Source of the DNA: Ornithinibacillus caprae
GTDB lineage: Bacteria > Bacillota > Bacilli > Bacillales > Amphibacillaceae
NCBI RefSeq assembly: GCF_009728145.1
Contig: NZ_WOCA01000004.1
Coordinates: forward strand, 186,001 to 250,000
Reading direction: 5' to 3'
Length of the DNA: 64,000 nucleotides
In this document: piece after piece, positions 1 through 8,206 of the stretch
Numbering within the stretch: the first letter of the stretch is position 1
How the letters are laid out: every line of letters starts with the position of its first letter
Notes under the pieces: generated by a model
Told to the model about the DNA's origin: nothing
Database searches by the model: none
What the model saw: only the letters and a program-made list of their open reading frames with translations
Made by a program: the position numbers and the translations under genes

Positions 1-46
1 GAGATATATTAAAACTGTGTGGGGGGTTGGCTACACGATTGAGTAA
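1..46 (+). CDS. Response regulator, OmpR/VanR type (3' end only)
   Basis: Only the last 14 codons lie in the window, reading in the frame of position 2 and stopping at TAA 44-46. The visible C-terminus (RYIKTVWGVGYTIE) is the typical final strand of an OmpR/PhoB winged-helix DNA-binding domain. The sensor-kinase gene starts inside it at 27, a 20-nt overlap typical of translationally coupled two-component pairs. The regulator should bind DNA when phosphorylated by that kinase. Its regulon cannot be read from this fragment. Confidence 0.8.
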   Translation, partial: RYIKTVWGVGYTIE

Positions 47-1139
47 GGAAAAGAATAGTCTCTCAGGACAAGCACTAACAAAAACAATTTTTACTCGCTT
101 GTTTATCACAGTAGTCTTGTTTACGGTAGTGTTAGGTATTGTTGTTTTAATATCTAGTTATATCATAACTAGATTTACCTGGTATGAAGGTGATTTTTTA
201 TATGAATTCCTTCTTCAAATTTACAACATTAGATTCCCCATTCTAATAATATGTTGGCTAATTGGGTTTATTATTATCATCCTTATCAATTGGAAAAAGA
301 CCCTTCGCTATATTGATACCATTGTTGATGCGAGTAATGAGCTAGTGGAACCGGATGATAACCTAATACATCTACCAGTAGAATTAAAACAGGTAGAAAA
401 TCAAATGAATCAAGTAAAACAAGAAGCTATTCGAAACGCCCGATTAGCAAAAGAAGCGGAGCAACGAAAAAATGATTTAATTGTTTATCTTGCCCACGAT
501 CTGAAGACGCCACTTACTTCTGTCATTGGTTACTTAACCTTGTTAAGGGATGAGAAGGAAATATCCGACAAGCTTCGTGAGAAATATTTGGCTATTTCTT
601 TTGAAAAAGCGGAGCGTTTAGAGGATCTAATTAATGAGTTTTTTGAGATTACACGCTTTAACCTGAGTCAATTATCACTTGATAAATCCAGAGTCAATCT
701 AACGAGAATGTTAGAACAAATCACATATGAATTTAAACCATTGCTTGATAGCAAAAATCTTCAACTTTTCTTGCAAATGGAAACAGATATTGAATTTACT
801 TGTGATGTTAATAAAATGGAGCGGGTCTTCGATAATTTAATTCGCAATGCGATTAATTACAGCTTTGAAAATTGTTCCATTAAAATTGGTGCGGTTAAAA
901 AGGATGACGGTGTCGAGGTTTATTTTGAAAATCAGGGAAACACTATTTCAAAAGAAAAACAAAGTCGCATATTTGAACAGTTCTACCGACTTGATGTCTC
1001 TCGTGGTACAAAAACTGGTGGAGCAGGGTTGGGTCTTGCCATTGCCAAAGAAATCGTCGAACAGCATCAAGGCTCTATTACGGTGTTTAGTGAAAATGAA
1101 ATCATCAGGTTTACGGTTTTTTTACCGGAAGTGTCGTAA
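27..1139 (+). CDS. VanS-like sensor histidine kinase
   Basis: A membrane histidine kinase of 370 residues. Two transmembrane segments (about 22-45 and 70-88) flank a very short outside loop, so envelope stress may be sensed at the membrane rather than by a large sensor domain. A linker with coiled-coil character leads to the phosphoacceptor box LAHDLKTPLTS (His157), then the N box NLIRNAINYS and the G box GGAGLGLAIAKE. From the H box onward it resembles enterococcal VanS (AEQRKND, GYLTLL, FFEITR, EQFYRLD). The TTG start at 27 lies inside the upstream regulator gene. No vanHAX genes are visible, so resistance is not implied; cell-wall regulation is the inference. Confidence 0.88.
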   Translation: MATRLSKEKNSLSGQALTKTIFTRLFITVVLFTVVLGIVVLISSYIITRFTWYEGDFLYEFLLQIYNIRFPILIICWLIGFIIIILINWKKTLRYIDTIVDASNELVEPDDNLIHLPVELKQVENQMNQVKQEAIRNARLAKEAEQRKNDLIVYLAHDLKTPLTSVIGYLTLLRDEKEISDKLREKYLAISFEKAERLEDLINEFFEITRFNLSQLSLDKSRVNLTRMLEQITYEFKPLLDSKNLQLFLQMETDIEFTCDVNKMERVFDNLIRNAINYSFENCSIKIGAVKKDDGVEVYFENQGNTISKEKQSRIFEQFYRLDVSRGTKTGGAGLGLAIAKEIVEQHQGSITVFSENEIIRFTVFLPEVS

Positions 1140-1196
1140 GAATTTTGTAGGAATTTTTATAGAAAAAGAGAGGAATTTATTTAAAATAAACGAAAG

Positions 1197-1255
1197 AACT
1201 ACACTTACTGAATTGGTACTATTTAACTACCGATTCAGTAAGTGTTTTTTGTTTA
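1197..1255 (+). terminator. Terminator/attenuator before the amidase gene
   Basis: The arms ACACTTACTGAATTGGTA and TACCGATTCAGTAAGTGT pair over 18 bp with one G-T pair and are followed by a T-run. It ends the kinase transcript. The amidase starts only about 55 bp further on with no obvious promoter between, so partial read-through is plausible. Confidence 0.75.
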
Positions 1256-1309
1256 TTAAAAGCTATGAAACAAAACCTGAATCTATTAAAAAAGAGAGAA
1301 GGTTGAAAG

Positions 1310-1981
1310 ATGCAAAATAAATTATATAAAGTTGCAGTAATTTTTCTTATCATGCTGATATGTTCAGCTTGTAATAGCGCGGAAAATGATAATACGAATA
1401 ATAATGTCCCCGAGGACGACAGCAGTTTAGTAGATTCAACCTATAAAGTTGTGTTAGACCCAGGGCATGGAGGCAAAGACGTTGGAGCGACAGGTGTAAG
1501 TGGTCAATATGAAAAAAGCTTTACATTAAGCTTATCTATGAAGGTAAAGGAACTATTGGAACAAGAAACAGATATTGAAGTTTATATGACAAGATCAGAT
1601 GATAGTTATATATCTCAAGAAAGTCGGTATAGGCCAACGTTTGCAAATGATTTAAATGCAGATGTATTTATATCTATTCATGGGAACACGTTTACGGATA
1701 GTAATGTTTCTGGTACAGAGACATTTTATTATCACAAGAGCTCCCTTTCATTTGCTAAGATCGTGCATGAGCATGTGGCTGAAGCTACTGGTTTTAAAGA
1801 TCGAGGGGTTAAAAGGGAAGCGTATTTTGTTGTTAAAGATACAGAGATGCCAGCTGTTCTGTTAGAGATAGGATATTTAACTAATCCAATAGATGAGCAA
1901 GAAATGTTGACGGAATCATTTCAAAATCGCGTTGCTGCTGCAATAGTAGAAGGAATTATAAAATATAAATTGGAATCTTAG
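1310..1981 (+). CDS. N-acetylmuramoyl-L-alanine amidase (Amidase_3), lipoprotein
   Basis: A 223-residue zinc amidase predicted to cleave the amide bond between muramic acid and the L-alanine of the stem peptide. The N-terminus is a lipoprotein signal ending in LICSAC (Cys21), so the enzyme should be anchored outside the membrane. An Asn/Asp-rich linker precedes the catalytic domain. Zinc and catalytic residues fit the family: H53 in DPGHGGKD, E68 in YEKSF, H124 in SIHGN and E186 in LLEIGYLTN. No SPOR or LysM module is visible. The gene starts 170 bp after the VanS-like kinase, beyond a terminator, so it may be part of the kinase's response, but this is inference. Confidence 0.88.
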   Translation: MQNKLYKVAVIFLIMLICSACNSAENDNTNNNVPEDDSSLVDSTYKVVLDPGHGGKDVGATGVSGQYEKSFTLSLSMKVKELLEQETDIEVYMTRSDDSYISQESRYRPTFANDLNADVFISIHGNTFTDSNVSGTETFYYHKSSLSFAKIVHEHVAEATGFKDRGVKREAYFVVKDTEMPAVLLEIGYLTNPIDEQEMLTESFQNRVAAAIVEGIIKYKLES

Positions 1982-1996
1982 CATTTTGTTAATTTT

Positions 1997-2019
1997 AGCT
2001 ATTTTAATAGCTTCTTTTA
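1997..2019 (+). terminator. Terminator after the amidase gene
   Basis: AGCTAT and ATAGCT form a short stem with a 4-nt loop, then CTTCTTTT. It lies 16 bp after the amidase stop codon. Confidence 0.5.
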
Positions 2020-2245
2020 TTGCTTAAAAAACCGTTAGCATAATTGTTATGGAAAACCATACCATAAATAAGGTAAAACAGAAGGTAAGACTGATAATAG
2101 ACAGAGAATGGTTAAATATGTAATAGAAAATAAGAAGTAATTGTAGAGGAGCTCTATATTAAGAGAGCCCCTTTCCCTTCTGAATTTGACATTAAAAAGT
2201 AAAAATTCCTCTATAACAGCGATATTATAGTATATTGAGGTTTTC

Positions 2246-2530
2246 TTAAAATTTTTGTTCGCATATATTCCCTCTCTTGTCTCTTTGACCGTATGCTGGG
2301 ATATCTTCTAGTCCCATAGCCTTGAGAATACTTAAAAGGCATCCTCCGATTTGTTTTTAATATAGATTTCTCCCTTCCATGTTAATCTGCTTGATGGTTG
2401 CGCTTCGAATAGCTCCTGTATTTTCTCTGTAGATAATCCCAACCCTTTTTCGTTTCTGCTTTCATCTGCAAACAGATTCAACCAATCGTTTTGATTTAGC
2501 ACAATTTTTTCCCGATCTGTTCGATCTTTG
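2246..2530 (-). pseudogene. Possible frameshifted gene fragment in a 574-bp intergenic stretch
   Basis: The stretch 1982-2555 has no intact gene. On the minus strand an open stretch of about 60 codons (containing NDWLNLFADES and LTWKGEIYIKNK) ends in a stop. A second frame then continues with ILKAMGLEDIPAYGQRDK to a stop at 2246. Together these look like one protein-coding sequence broken by a frameshift and lacking a start. I do not recognise the family. The rest of the stretch holds a weak hairpin near 2147-2175 and nothing else that I can see. Confidence 0.3.
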
Positions 2531-2555
2531 TGTTGTCATTTATCAACACCAGAAT

Positions 2556-2999
2556 TTATGACTTGCTAACGCCGTTTTTATTTGCTATGGAAAGACGGTT
2601 CCAGCTATTGATTATAATAATAAGCATCACTAAATCAATCGTTTCTTTTTCATCAAAGTATTTTCTAACTTCCTGATAGAGTTCATCTGTCACACCATTT
2701 TCTGAAATATGGGTGACTGCCTCTGTTAAAGCCAGTACTGCTCTTTCTTGGTTGGTATATAATGCTGTCTCCTCCCATGCATCAAGACAGAAAATCCTCT
2801 GTTCCGTTTCACCTGCTTGAATTGCTTCTTTTGTGTGCATATTGATACAAAAGGCGCATCTATTTAATTGTGAAGCACGGATTTTTATTAAATGGATTAA
2901 CTTTTCATCAAACCTTGTCTCCTTTTTATATGCATCTAGCTGTATTAGTAATTTCAATGCATCTGGCGCTACTCTCCCATAATTGATTCTTGTCACCAA
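2556..2999 (-). CDS. Carboxymuconolactone decarboxylase/AhpD-like protein, ECF41 partner
   Basis: A 147-residue all-helical protein of the CMD/AhpD fold. The redox motif C48-A-F-C51 followed by H55 (RCAFCINMH) is that of the alkylhydroperoxidase-like branch, so a thiol-based peroxidase or oxidoreductase role in the cytoplasm is likelier than true carboxymuconolactone decarboxylation. It lies directly downstream of an ECF41 sigma-factor gene. Genes for carboxymuconolactone decarboxylase, oxidoreductase or epimerase proteins are the known genomic partners of ECF41 sigma factors. An ECF41-like promoter is visible just upstream. The start is TTG 2999 or the adjoining GTG; the strong AGGAGG site fits either. 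Confidence 0.85.
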   Translation of the reverse strand: MVTRINYGRVAPDALKLLIQLDAYKKETRFDEKLIHLIKIRASQLNRCAFCINMHTKEAIQAGETEQRIFCLDAWEETALYTNQERAVLALTEAVTHISENGVTDELYQEVRKYFDEKETIDLVMLIIIINSWNRLSIANKNGVSKS

Positions 3000-3034
3000 A
3001 ATCTCCTCCTTTAATTTGTCCTTTCACTAAACAA

Positions 3035-3060
3035 GACAAATTAAAGTAATAATTTGTGAC
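3035..3060 (-). promoter_or_regulatory. Candidate ECF41-type promoter for the CMD gene
   Basis: On the minus strand GTCACA is followed after exactly 16 nt by TGTC, close to the ECF41 consensus as I recall it (TGTCACA, 16 nt, CGTC). It overlaps the last codons of the sigma-factor gene and lies about 35 bp before the CMD start. Confidence 0.5.
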
Positions 3061-3913
3061 CTATTTTTGATAATTTTTTTGGATTCATTACAAAATAAAT
3101 GTTCGTGATACCTTCTTTTTGGATATCAAACATAATTGCTTTGTTTGGTATACCATTTATTTCTTGCAAGACACCTATGCCACCATTCACACTGATCATG
3201 CGCAATACACCTTGGAAACTTCCTCTTTTATATATACCTTGTAAAAATGCGATGACATTCTTCTTACTATGAATAGGTTTTATTGCTGCCAACACTTTAC
3301 CCCCGCCATCCGTAATAAGCACGACATTCTCTGATAATTCTTTAATAAAGGGATCGAAATCACCACTTTCAGCACCTTCTATAAATAGAGAAGATAATTT
3401 TGTATCTTGTGATTTATTTTCTATGTTCTTGTCCGCGGATTCTATCTTTTGATTTGCCCTACTATAAACCTTTCTTAAACTTTGCTCCGTACGGTTTAAA
3501 ATGGAGGAGATTGTCGCGTAATCGAAGGTAAGTGATTTTTTCAAAATGTATACACATCGTTCTAATTCAGTAAGGTTATGCAAAAGGACAGTAAATGCAT
3601 AGGAAATGGACTCTTCTTTCAACAGGCGATTTAAAAGCTCATTCGTATGTATATCAATTAAAGGTTCAGGCAGCCATGGTCCAGTATATACTTTTCTCTT
3701 GTGTCTAGTAGATTGAAGATAATTCAAACATTTATTCACCACCATTTTCATTAAATATGCTTTCGGTTCAACCAAAGAGGATAAATCTACCCTATTTAAC
3801 TGAACATATACTTCTTGAACAATATCTTCAGCATCATGAATAGACCCTATCATTTGATAAGCAACAGAAAATGCTAAGGATCTATAATTGTTATACAGCT
3901 GTTCATATTTCAC
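3041..3913 (-). CDS. ECF41-family RNA polymerase sigma factor (SigJ-like)
   Basis: An extracytoplasmic-function sigma factor with a fused C-terminal regulatory domain. Sigma region 2 is visible in AFSVAYQMIGSIHDAEDIVQEVY and following residues, and region 4 in LTELERCVYILKKSLTFDYATIS. The C-terminal SnoaL-like (NTF2-fold) domain keeps the ECF41 hallmarks DGGGK and NPKKL. This domain is thought to replace an anti-sigma factor. The start GTG at 3913 is preferred because GGGAGAGG lies 7 nt upstream; an earlier TTG at 3949 has no such site. The CMD-like partner gene follows. A sigma-A-like promoter (TTGATT, 17 nt, CATAAT) is visible upstream at about 3966-3995. Confidence 0.9.
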   Translation of the reverse strand: MKYEQLYNNYRSLAFSVAYQMIGSIHDAEDIVQEVYVQLNRVDLSSLVEPKAYLMKMVVNKCLNYLQSTRHKRKVYTGPWLPEPLIDIHTNELLNRLLKEESISYAFTVLLHNLTELERCVYILKKSLTFDYATISSILNRTEQSLRKVYSRANQKIESADKNIENKSQDTKLSSLFIEGAESGDFDPFIKELSENVVLITDGGGKVLAAIKPIHSKKNVIAFLQGIYKRGSFQGVLRMISVNGGIGVLQEINGIPNKAIMFDIQKEGITNIYFVMNPKKLSKIGHKLLL

Positions 3914-4119
3914 TAGTAATCCTCTCCCGTTTACTAAGGTGGATGACAAGTATTATTTCTTAATATTATGATATTTGTTGCTGTGATAATCAACTAACAA
4001 ATCTACTCTATCCTTATCCTGGAATCTAATTTACCATTTTCCATTAGAAGACTCCTACTTCAATGTATGTAAAGGTATAGCCCAATGAGTAAGCGGGAGA
4101 TGATTGTCGGTTGGGTTTT

Positions 4120-4168
4120 TGTCAAAAAAATAACAGCACCCACTAATTTGCTGAAGAGGTGCTGTTTG
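4120..4168 (-). terminator. Terminator of the YobU-like gene
   Basis: AACAGCACC pairs with GGTGCTGTT around a loop of about 16 nt. On the minus strand the hairpin is followed by ATTTTTTT, so it terminates the gene ending at 4199. Confidence 0.75.
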
Positions 4169-4198
4169 GTAGGACATTTTCATCCCACCTTTTATCTC

Positions 4199-4678
4199 TT
4201 ATTTCCGAACAACAGGAATCCACATTTCACCAAATACTAAGCCGTTTCGCTGCCCCATCTCAACGGTTGCATTTGGTCCACCAACATAGGCGAAACTCTT
4301 TGCTTCTGGCAAGATCTGACCAAAGGCAATACCGGTAAGCTCATTACTCAATTCATCAGCCGTTTTTCCTTCCCCTTTAACAACTAGGTATTCCCCCTTA
4401 GGAAATTGGATAACTCTAGACTCTTCTTGTACGGTTTCCTCTGTCATAACGCCAGCATAATGCATCATCTTGTTATTCACCGCTTCATTCACTGCAAAAA
4501 TGTAGTTATTTTTGGCAATGGATTTTAAAGTGTCAAGCCTTCCATCTTGTTTGACAGCCCGCCAAAAGTCTGACTTTTCCTTGTTAATACCAGCAAAGTC
4601 TGTGTAATCGCTCTTAAGTTCAGTTCCGATACCTAAAACGGTAAAGCTGTCTTTTTCTTCTAGGGTATAATCTGCCAT
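4199..4678 (-). CDS. GyrI-like effector-binding protein (YobU-like)
   Basis: A stand-alone GyrI-like/AraC_E_bind domain of 159 residues with no DNA-binding part. The C-terminal hallmark NGLVFGEMWIPV is present. Such domains bind small hydrophobic or cationic ligands and may serve as ligand sequestering or sensing proteins. It is transcribed divergently from a YobV-like regulator, the arrangement of B. subtilis yobU/yobV, so the regulator probably controls it. ATG 4678 is chosen because the AGGTAGG site lies 8 nt upstream; a TTG two codons earlier is too close to it. Confidence 0.75.
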   Translation of the reverse strand: MADYTLEEKDSFTVLGIGTELKSDYTDFAGINKEKSDFWRAVKQDGRLDTLKSIAKNNYIFAVNEAVNNKMMHYAGVMTEETVQEESRVIQFPKGEYLVVKGEGKTADELSNELTGIAFGQILPEAKSFAYVGGPNATVEMGQRNGLVFGEMWIPVVRK

Positions 4679-4715
4679 ATTCAAAACCTACCTTTTTTTA
4701 AATTTATCAAATGAC

Positions 4716-4743
4716 TTGTATTTTCACTTGATGGGTTTATAAT
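4716..4743 (+). promoter_or_regulatory. Sigma-A promoter of the YobV-like regulator
   Basis: TTGTAT (4716-4721) and a perfect TATAAT (4738-4743) are separated by 16 nt, about 45 bp before the start codon. Confidence 0.65.
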
Positions 4744-4787
4744 AGCTTTAAATCATGTCAAAAAATGATACTGTTTAGGAGGTCCCA

Positions 4788-5753
4788 ATGAAAAAAGTTG
4801 AACGGATCAATATCATCATGCGGTATATCAACAACCGTGCCCACTTTACAATATCTGAAATTATGCGTGAATTTAACATCTCTCGTTCGACTGCTATTAG
4901 AGATATCAGAGAAATTGAAGCCATGGGGATGCCACTAGTCGCAGAAGTTGGAAGGGATGGAGGTTATTTTGTCATGAACAACTCTGTCCTGCCTAATATT
5001 CACTTTACCGATAATGAGATCAAAGCTCTTTTTATTGCCTTCATGGCCACCAGAAATCAACAACTCCCCTATCTAAAGAGTCGTCAGTCTTTGGCTGAAA
5101 AATTACTAGGTCTCATTTCAGAAAACCAACAAGATGACCTTGTTCTTTTAAACCAAATCTTGCTTTTTGAAGGGACGAATCCACATAATCCCGACCTACT
5201 TGATCTGTCAGACCTCCCGCATCCCATGTTAGAAAAACTCATTCAAATCATTCTTTTGGATAGCTATTTATTAATTATGATCAAAGAAGAGGAGGTAATA
5301 AAGTCTCATCCAATTTATCTCTTACACCTTTATCAAGAAAAAAGTCTTTGGTTAATTGAAGGCTTTGACCTAAAAGAAGAAAGGAAGCAAATTTTTACTG
5401 TCGACAACCTCATCAATGTCAAACCCTATCCAACGAAAAAAAGACTAAGTAAAAAACAGATACTAGAAAAATTAAGTAAGCAGGAAGAAGTTGTCAACCT
5501 GATCATTGAACTTGGTCCAAAGGCGATTACCCAGTTCAAAAAATACCATCCTTTTAAAGTTTCAATTACCTATACGAATCCTTACCAAACCACAGCTATT
5601 TTAAAGACTTTTATCAATGTTAATAATCACGAAGAATTGACCGAAATAACAAACTGGATACTTTTCCTAGGTGAGGATATCAAGATTAGGGAAGTGCCAA
5701 AAGAAGTCTTACAGGGTTTACAAAAGAGAGTATGTCTATACACTCATAAGTAG
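4788..5753 (+). CDS. HTH/WYL-type transcriptional regulator (YobV-like)
   Basis: A 321-residue regulator with an N-terminal winged helix-turn-helix of the HTH_11/DeoR type (residues 1-60, FTISEIMREFNISRSTAIRDI). A linker follows, then a WYL-like ligand-binding domain (about 135-215) and a C-terminal extension (about 235-320). A strong AGGAGG lies 7 nt before ATG. It is divergent from a GyrI-like protein over a 109-bp intergenic region, as in B. subtilis yobV/yobU, and probably represses that gene. The inducer is unknown. Confidence 0.8.
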   Translation: MKKVERINIIMRYINNRAHFTISEIMREFNISRSTAIRDIREIEAMGMPLVAEVGRDGGYFVMNNSVLPNIHFTDNEIKALFIAFMATRNQQLPYLKSRQSLAEKLLGLISENQQDDLVLLNQILLFEGTNPHNPDLLDLSDLPHPMLEKLIQIILLDSYLLIMIKEEEVIKSHPIYLLHLYQEKSLWLIEGFDLKEERKQIFTVDNLINVKPYPTKKRLSKKQILEKLSKQEEVVNLIIELGPKAITQFKKYHPFKVSITYTNPYQTTAILKTFINVNNHEELTEITNWILFLGEDIKIREVPKEVLQGLQKRVCLYTHK

Positions 5754-5899
5754 TTCCAGTTAAACCACAAATAATTTTAAGTTTGGCAAGTGCCAGTTAT
5801 CCACTTTTTACGCATGCTCAGAAAAGTTAAGACTTTTGAAAGTAGAACATATTTTAAAATTGGTAATAGAACTTGTATAAGTAAACTCAGAACGTGGAA

Positions 5900-5945
5900 G
5901 ACCTCAACTTCAGTATCTGCTTATCTGAAAGTTGAGGTCATCTAA
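5900..5945. terminator. Long hairpin between convergent genes
   Basis: GACCTCAACTT-CAG pairs with CTG-AAAGTTGAGGTC in a stem of about 14 bp. It sits between the convergent YobV-like and ABC-permease genes and could end both transcripts. The T-tracts on either side are short. Confidence 0.55.
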
Positions 5946-5967
5946 AAAACTATTATTTTCCCAATGC

Positions 5968-6741
5968 TTACATTTTAATCGTAACGTTTTTAGTTAAGGA
6001 ACGGATAGTCCAAAGCACAAGGAGAACGATCAATACTATAACGGGAACCGCAATAGTTACTGGTAAATCAATGAATGAAAAGTTATCATGTATAGGCAAA
6101 TTCAGTGTGTTTCTTATTAGCACGTTTTCAAGTGTTAAGATAGTTACTGAAATGAGAATAAACCCTAATCCAATGACAGTATGAAACCGATAAAATGCTA
6201 CACCAATCAACCAACCAGCTAGGTAATACATTAATATGTTTAAACTAAATATGCCAAGGGCTAACATTAAATTACTTTCAGGATTAACGTAAGGAGTTAA
6301 AATTAGAAACTGAATAATATCTCCAATTAAATTGCTATCGCTTGAAAATGCGTCAAAATTTGGTTCTTTAAAGGTTACACTTGCTACCTGCTTTAAAATA
6401 AATTGTGTTAATACAGAAATAACCAAGGCTATTATTGGAAGAATCACAGCTAAACCAATGGAAGCCAAAGTCGCTCCTCTAAAGTAATCCTTCCTTGTTA
6501 CACCATTTCCGACAAAGTACGGGAGAAAGGAAGCGGAAATTATTCCAATAATGAATGTGAAAAAGTTCGCCACTACAAAAAATGTACTATAGAAATTATC
6601 CGGGGCGTTTCCTTGATTAATGCCGAGTATTAGCTTACCAATCTGTATGATTAGCATGACACCCATAACACCAAATGCCCAGAATAATTGAACCCAAAAC
6701 ATATCGTTCGTAACTTTAAGATAGATTGCTTTATTCTTCAT
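5968..6741 (-). CDS. ABC transporter permease
   Basis: A 257-residue polytopic protein with about six hydrophobic segments (near residues 16-36, 58-80, 92-115, 160-180, 185-207 and 230-250). It resembles ABC-2-type permeases encoded with GntR regulators. The ATG overlaps the stop of the ATPase gene as ATGA, so the two are coupled. It is the last gene of a GntR-ATPase-permease operon of the YtrA/YhcF kind. The substrate is not evident; cell-envelope stress or peptide antibiotics are typical for such operons. Confidence 0.75.
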   Translation of the reverse strand: MKNKAIYLKVTNDMFWVQLFWAFGVMGVMLIIQIGKLILGINQGNAPDNFYSTFFVVANFFTFIIGIISASFLPYFVGNGVTRKDYFRGATLASIGLAVILPIIALVISVLTQFILKQVASVTFKEPNFDAFSSDSNLIGDIIQFLILTPYVNPESNLMLALGIFSLNILMYYLAGWLIGVAFYRFHTVIGLGFILISVTILTLENVLIRNTLNLPIHDNFSFIDLPVTIAVPVIVLIVLLVLWTIRSLTKNVTIKM

Positions 6742-7607
6742 TCGTTTTCCTCCTCAGTTAAATGGACAAATAAATCATGAAGGGAGATGGGTGCTACTTC
6801 AAGACCCTTATCCACTGCGGCTTGTTTCTTATCGTCATGAAGTTCTCCGTATATCGTTACCGATTTCGTACTGCCCAACTGTTTTTCGTTAATCTGGTTC
6901 ATGGATCGCACAAAATCATCTACGGTTTCTGCACTTCCAGTAATAGCTGCCCCTTTTGACATAAGGGAATGGAATTCCTCTTGAAGGAGAATCCTGCCTT
7001 TGTTTAATAAAATAACCTCATCAAATAAATAGTCCATTTCAGATACGAGGTGAGTCGAGAGGATTATAATTCTTGGATGATCCTGTTGATCTTTTAATAA
7101 TTCTTTATAAAATATATCTCTAGACGGAGCATCCATACCTAGGTATACCTCATCAAATATCGTGACGGGAGTTCTGCTCGCTAACCCGATGATGACATTA
7201 AGAGCGGATTGCATCCCTTTTGAAAAATGTTTGATCGGTTTCTTTTTTTCGAGTCTAAATTTCCCTACGAGATATTCAGCATAGTTCATATCAAAATTGG
7301 GACGATATCTCTGGATGTCTTTGAGATAATTTATAATATGACTCGTCTCGTCTTTATAGCTTTTGTCATATAAAAAGGCGACTTGCTGCATGATGCTTGC
7401 ATTCTCAAATGGGTCTTCTCCAACGATAGTGACCGAACCCTTAGAGGGTTGATTAAATGAGGCAAGAATGGATAAAAGGGTTGTTTTTCCAGCACCATTT
7501 CTACCAAGTAGTCCATATATTTTCTTTTCGTTTAACTCAAATGTTACATCTTCTAGAGCAGTATGGTTGCCATAGCTTAAACCTATGTTTTCAACTTTAA
7601 TGTTCAT
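6738..7607 (-). CDS. ABC transporter ATP-binding protein
   Basis: A single ABC ATPase domain with Walker A GRNGAGKTT (about 35-43), a degenerate signature FSKGMQSA in place of LSGGQ, Walker B VTIFDE and the switch His in STHLVSEMD. The family around YtrB-type proteins has the same kind of altered signature. A C-terminal extension of about 70 residues follows. ATG 7607 is chosen over GTG 7619 because GGTGAT lies at a suitable distance. It overlaps the end of the GntR gene by 11 nt and the permease by 4 nt. Confidence 0.85.
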   Translation of the reverse strand: MNIKVENIGLSYGNHTALEDVTFELNEKKIYGLLGRNGAGKTTLLSILASFNQPSKGSVTIVGEDPFENASIMQQVAFLYDKSYKDETSHIINYLKDIQRYRPNFDMNYAEYLVGKFRLEKKKPIKHFSKGMQSALNVIIGLASRTPVTIFDEVYLGMDAPSRDIFYKELLKDQQDHPRIIILSTHLVSEMDYLFDEVILLNKGRILLQEEFHSLMSKGAAITGSAETVDDFVRSMNQINEKQLGSTKSVTIYGELHDDKKQAAVDKGLEVAPISLHDLFVHLTEEENE

Positions 7608-7980
7608 TGGTATCACCACTTTTTACTTTTTTTATTAAACGAATAATATCATTTTCCCCAATTTCCAGTTTGTCAGCTTCCTGAACCAATTTGACAATAT
7701 AATCCTCCATAAAGGATGCCTTTCTTTTTTCAAGCAATTTTTCTCTTGCCCCAACAGCAACAAACATTCCAATCCCCCTCTTCTTGTATAGAATACCTTC
7801 ATCCACTAATGGGTTAATTCCTTTTGATACAGTGGCATGGTTAATTTTATAAAACTCAACCAACTGATTAGTGGATGGCACCTGTTCCTCTTCTTTTAGT
7901 TGATGATTGATAATTTGATCCTCTATGATTTCGCGGATCTGGACATATATAGGCTTATCTTGAACAAATGGACCTCTCAT
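7597..7980 (-). CDS. GntR-family repressor (YtrA subfamily)
   Basis: A 127-residue repressor with an N-terminal winged helix (VQIREIIEDQIINHQLKEEEQ onward, PSTNQLVEFYKINHATVSKGI) and only a short C-terminal dimerisation tail. That size is typical of the YtrA subfamily, which has no large ligand domain. It is the first gene of an operon with an ABC ATPase and permease. A palindrome directly upstream (8005-8042) is the likely operator, giving negative autoregulation of the whole transporter. Confidence 0.88.
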   Translation of the reverse strand: MRGPFVQDKPIYVQIREIIEDQIINHQLKEEEQVPSTNQLVEFYKINHATVSKGINPLVDEGILYKKRGIGMFVAVGAREKLLEKRKASFMEDYIVKLVQEADKLEIGENDIIRLIKKVKSGDTNEH

Positions 7981-8004
7981 TTTTATCTCCCACTATCTTT
8001 TTTT

Positions 8005-8042
8005 GTTATACACTCATACGGTTATATACTTATGTGTATAAC
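8005..8042. promoter_or_regulatory. Operator palindrome for the GntR/YtrA-type repressor
   Basis: GTTATACAC at 8005-8013 and GTGTATAAC at 8034-8042 are perfect inverted arms, and the inner bases CATA/TATG continue the symmetry. The site ends about 25 bp before the GntR start codon, as expected for an autoregulating YtrA-type repressor. Confidence 0.7.
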
Positions 8043-8163
8043 CATAACAGTATATTTTTATTCAGTCAATATGGAAATGGTGAAAAAATAAAATTTACGT
8101 TATGAATTCATTTATGGAAACAAGATTGTTATAAAAAAATAATTATGATATATTTTCACCATA

Positions 8164-8187
8164 ACTTATTAAAGATATTTAATAAGT
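8164..8187. promoter_or_regulatory. ROK-repressor operator, site 1
   Basis: A perfect inverted repeat, ACTTATTAAA, 4 nt, TTTAATAAGT, lies 19 bp before the ROK gene start. The same two arms recur at 9297-9320 before the permease gene. Confidence 0.75.
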
Positions 8188-8206
8188 GTTTTAGGTGGTG
8201 AACGTA

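Noticed and set aside
1-1139. A vancomycin resistance cluster
   Set aside because: Only the regulator end and kinase resemble VanRS; no vanH, vanA/B or vanX genes are in the window.
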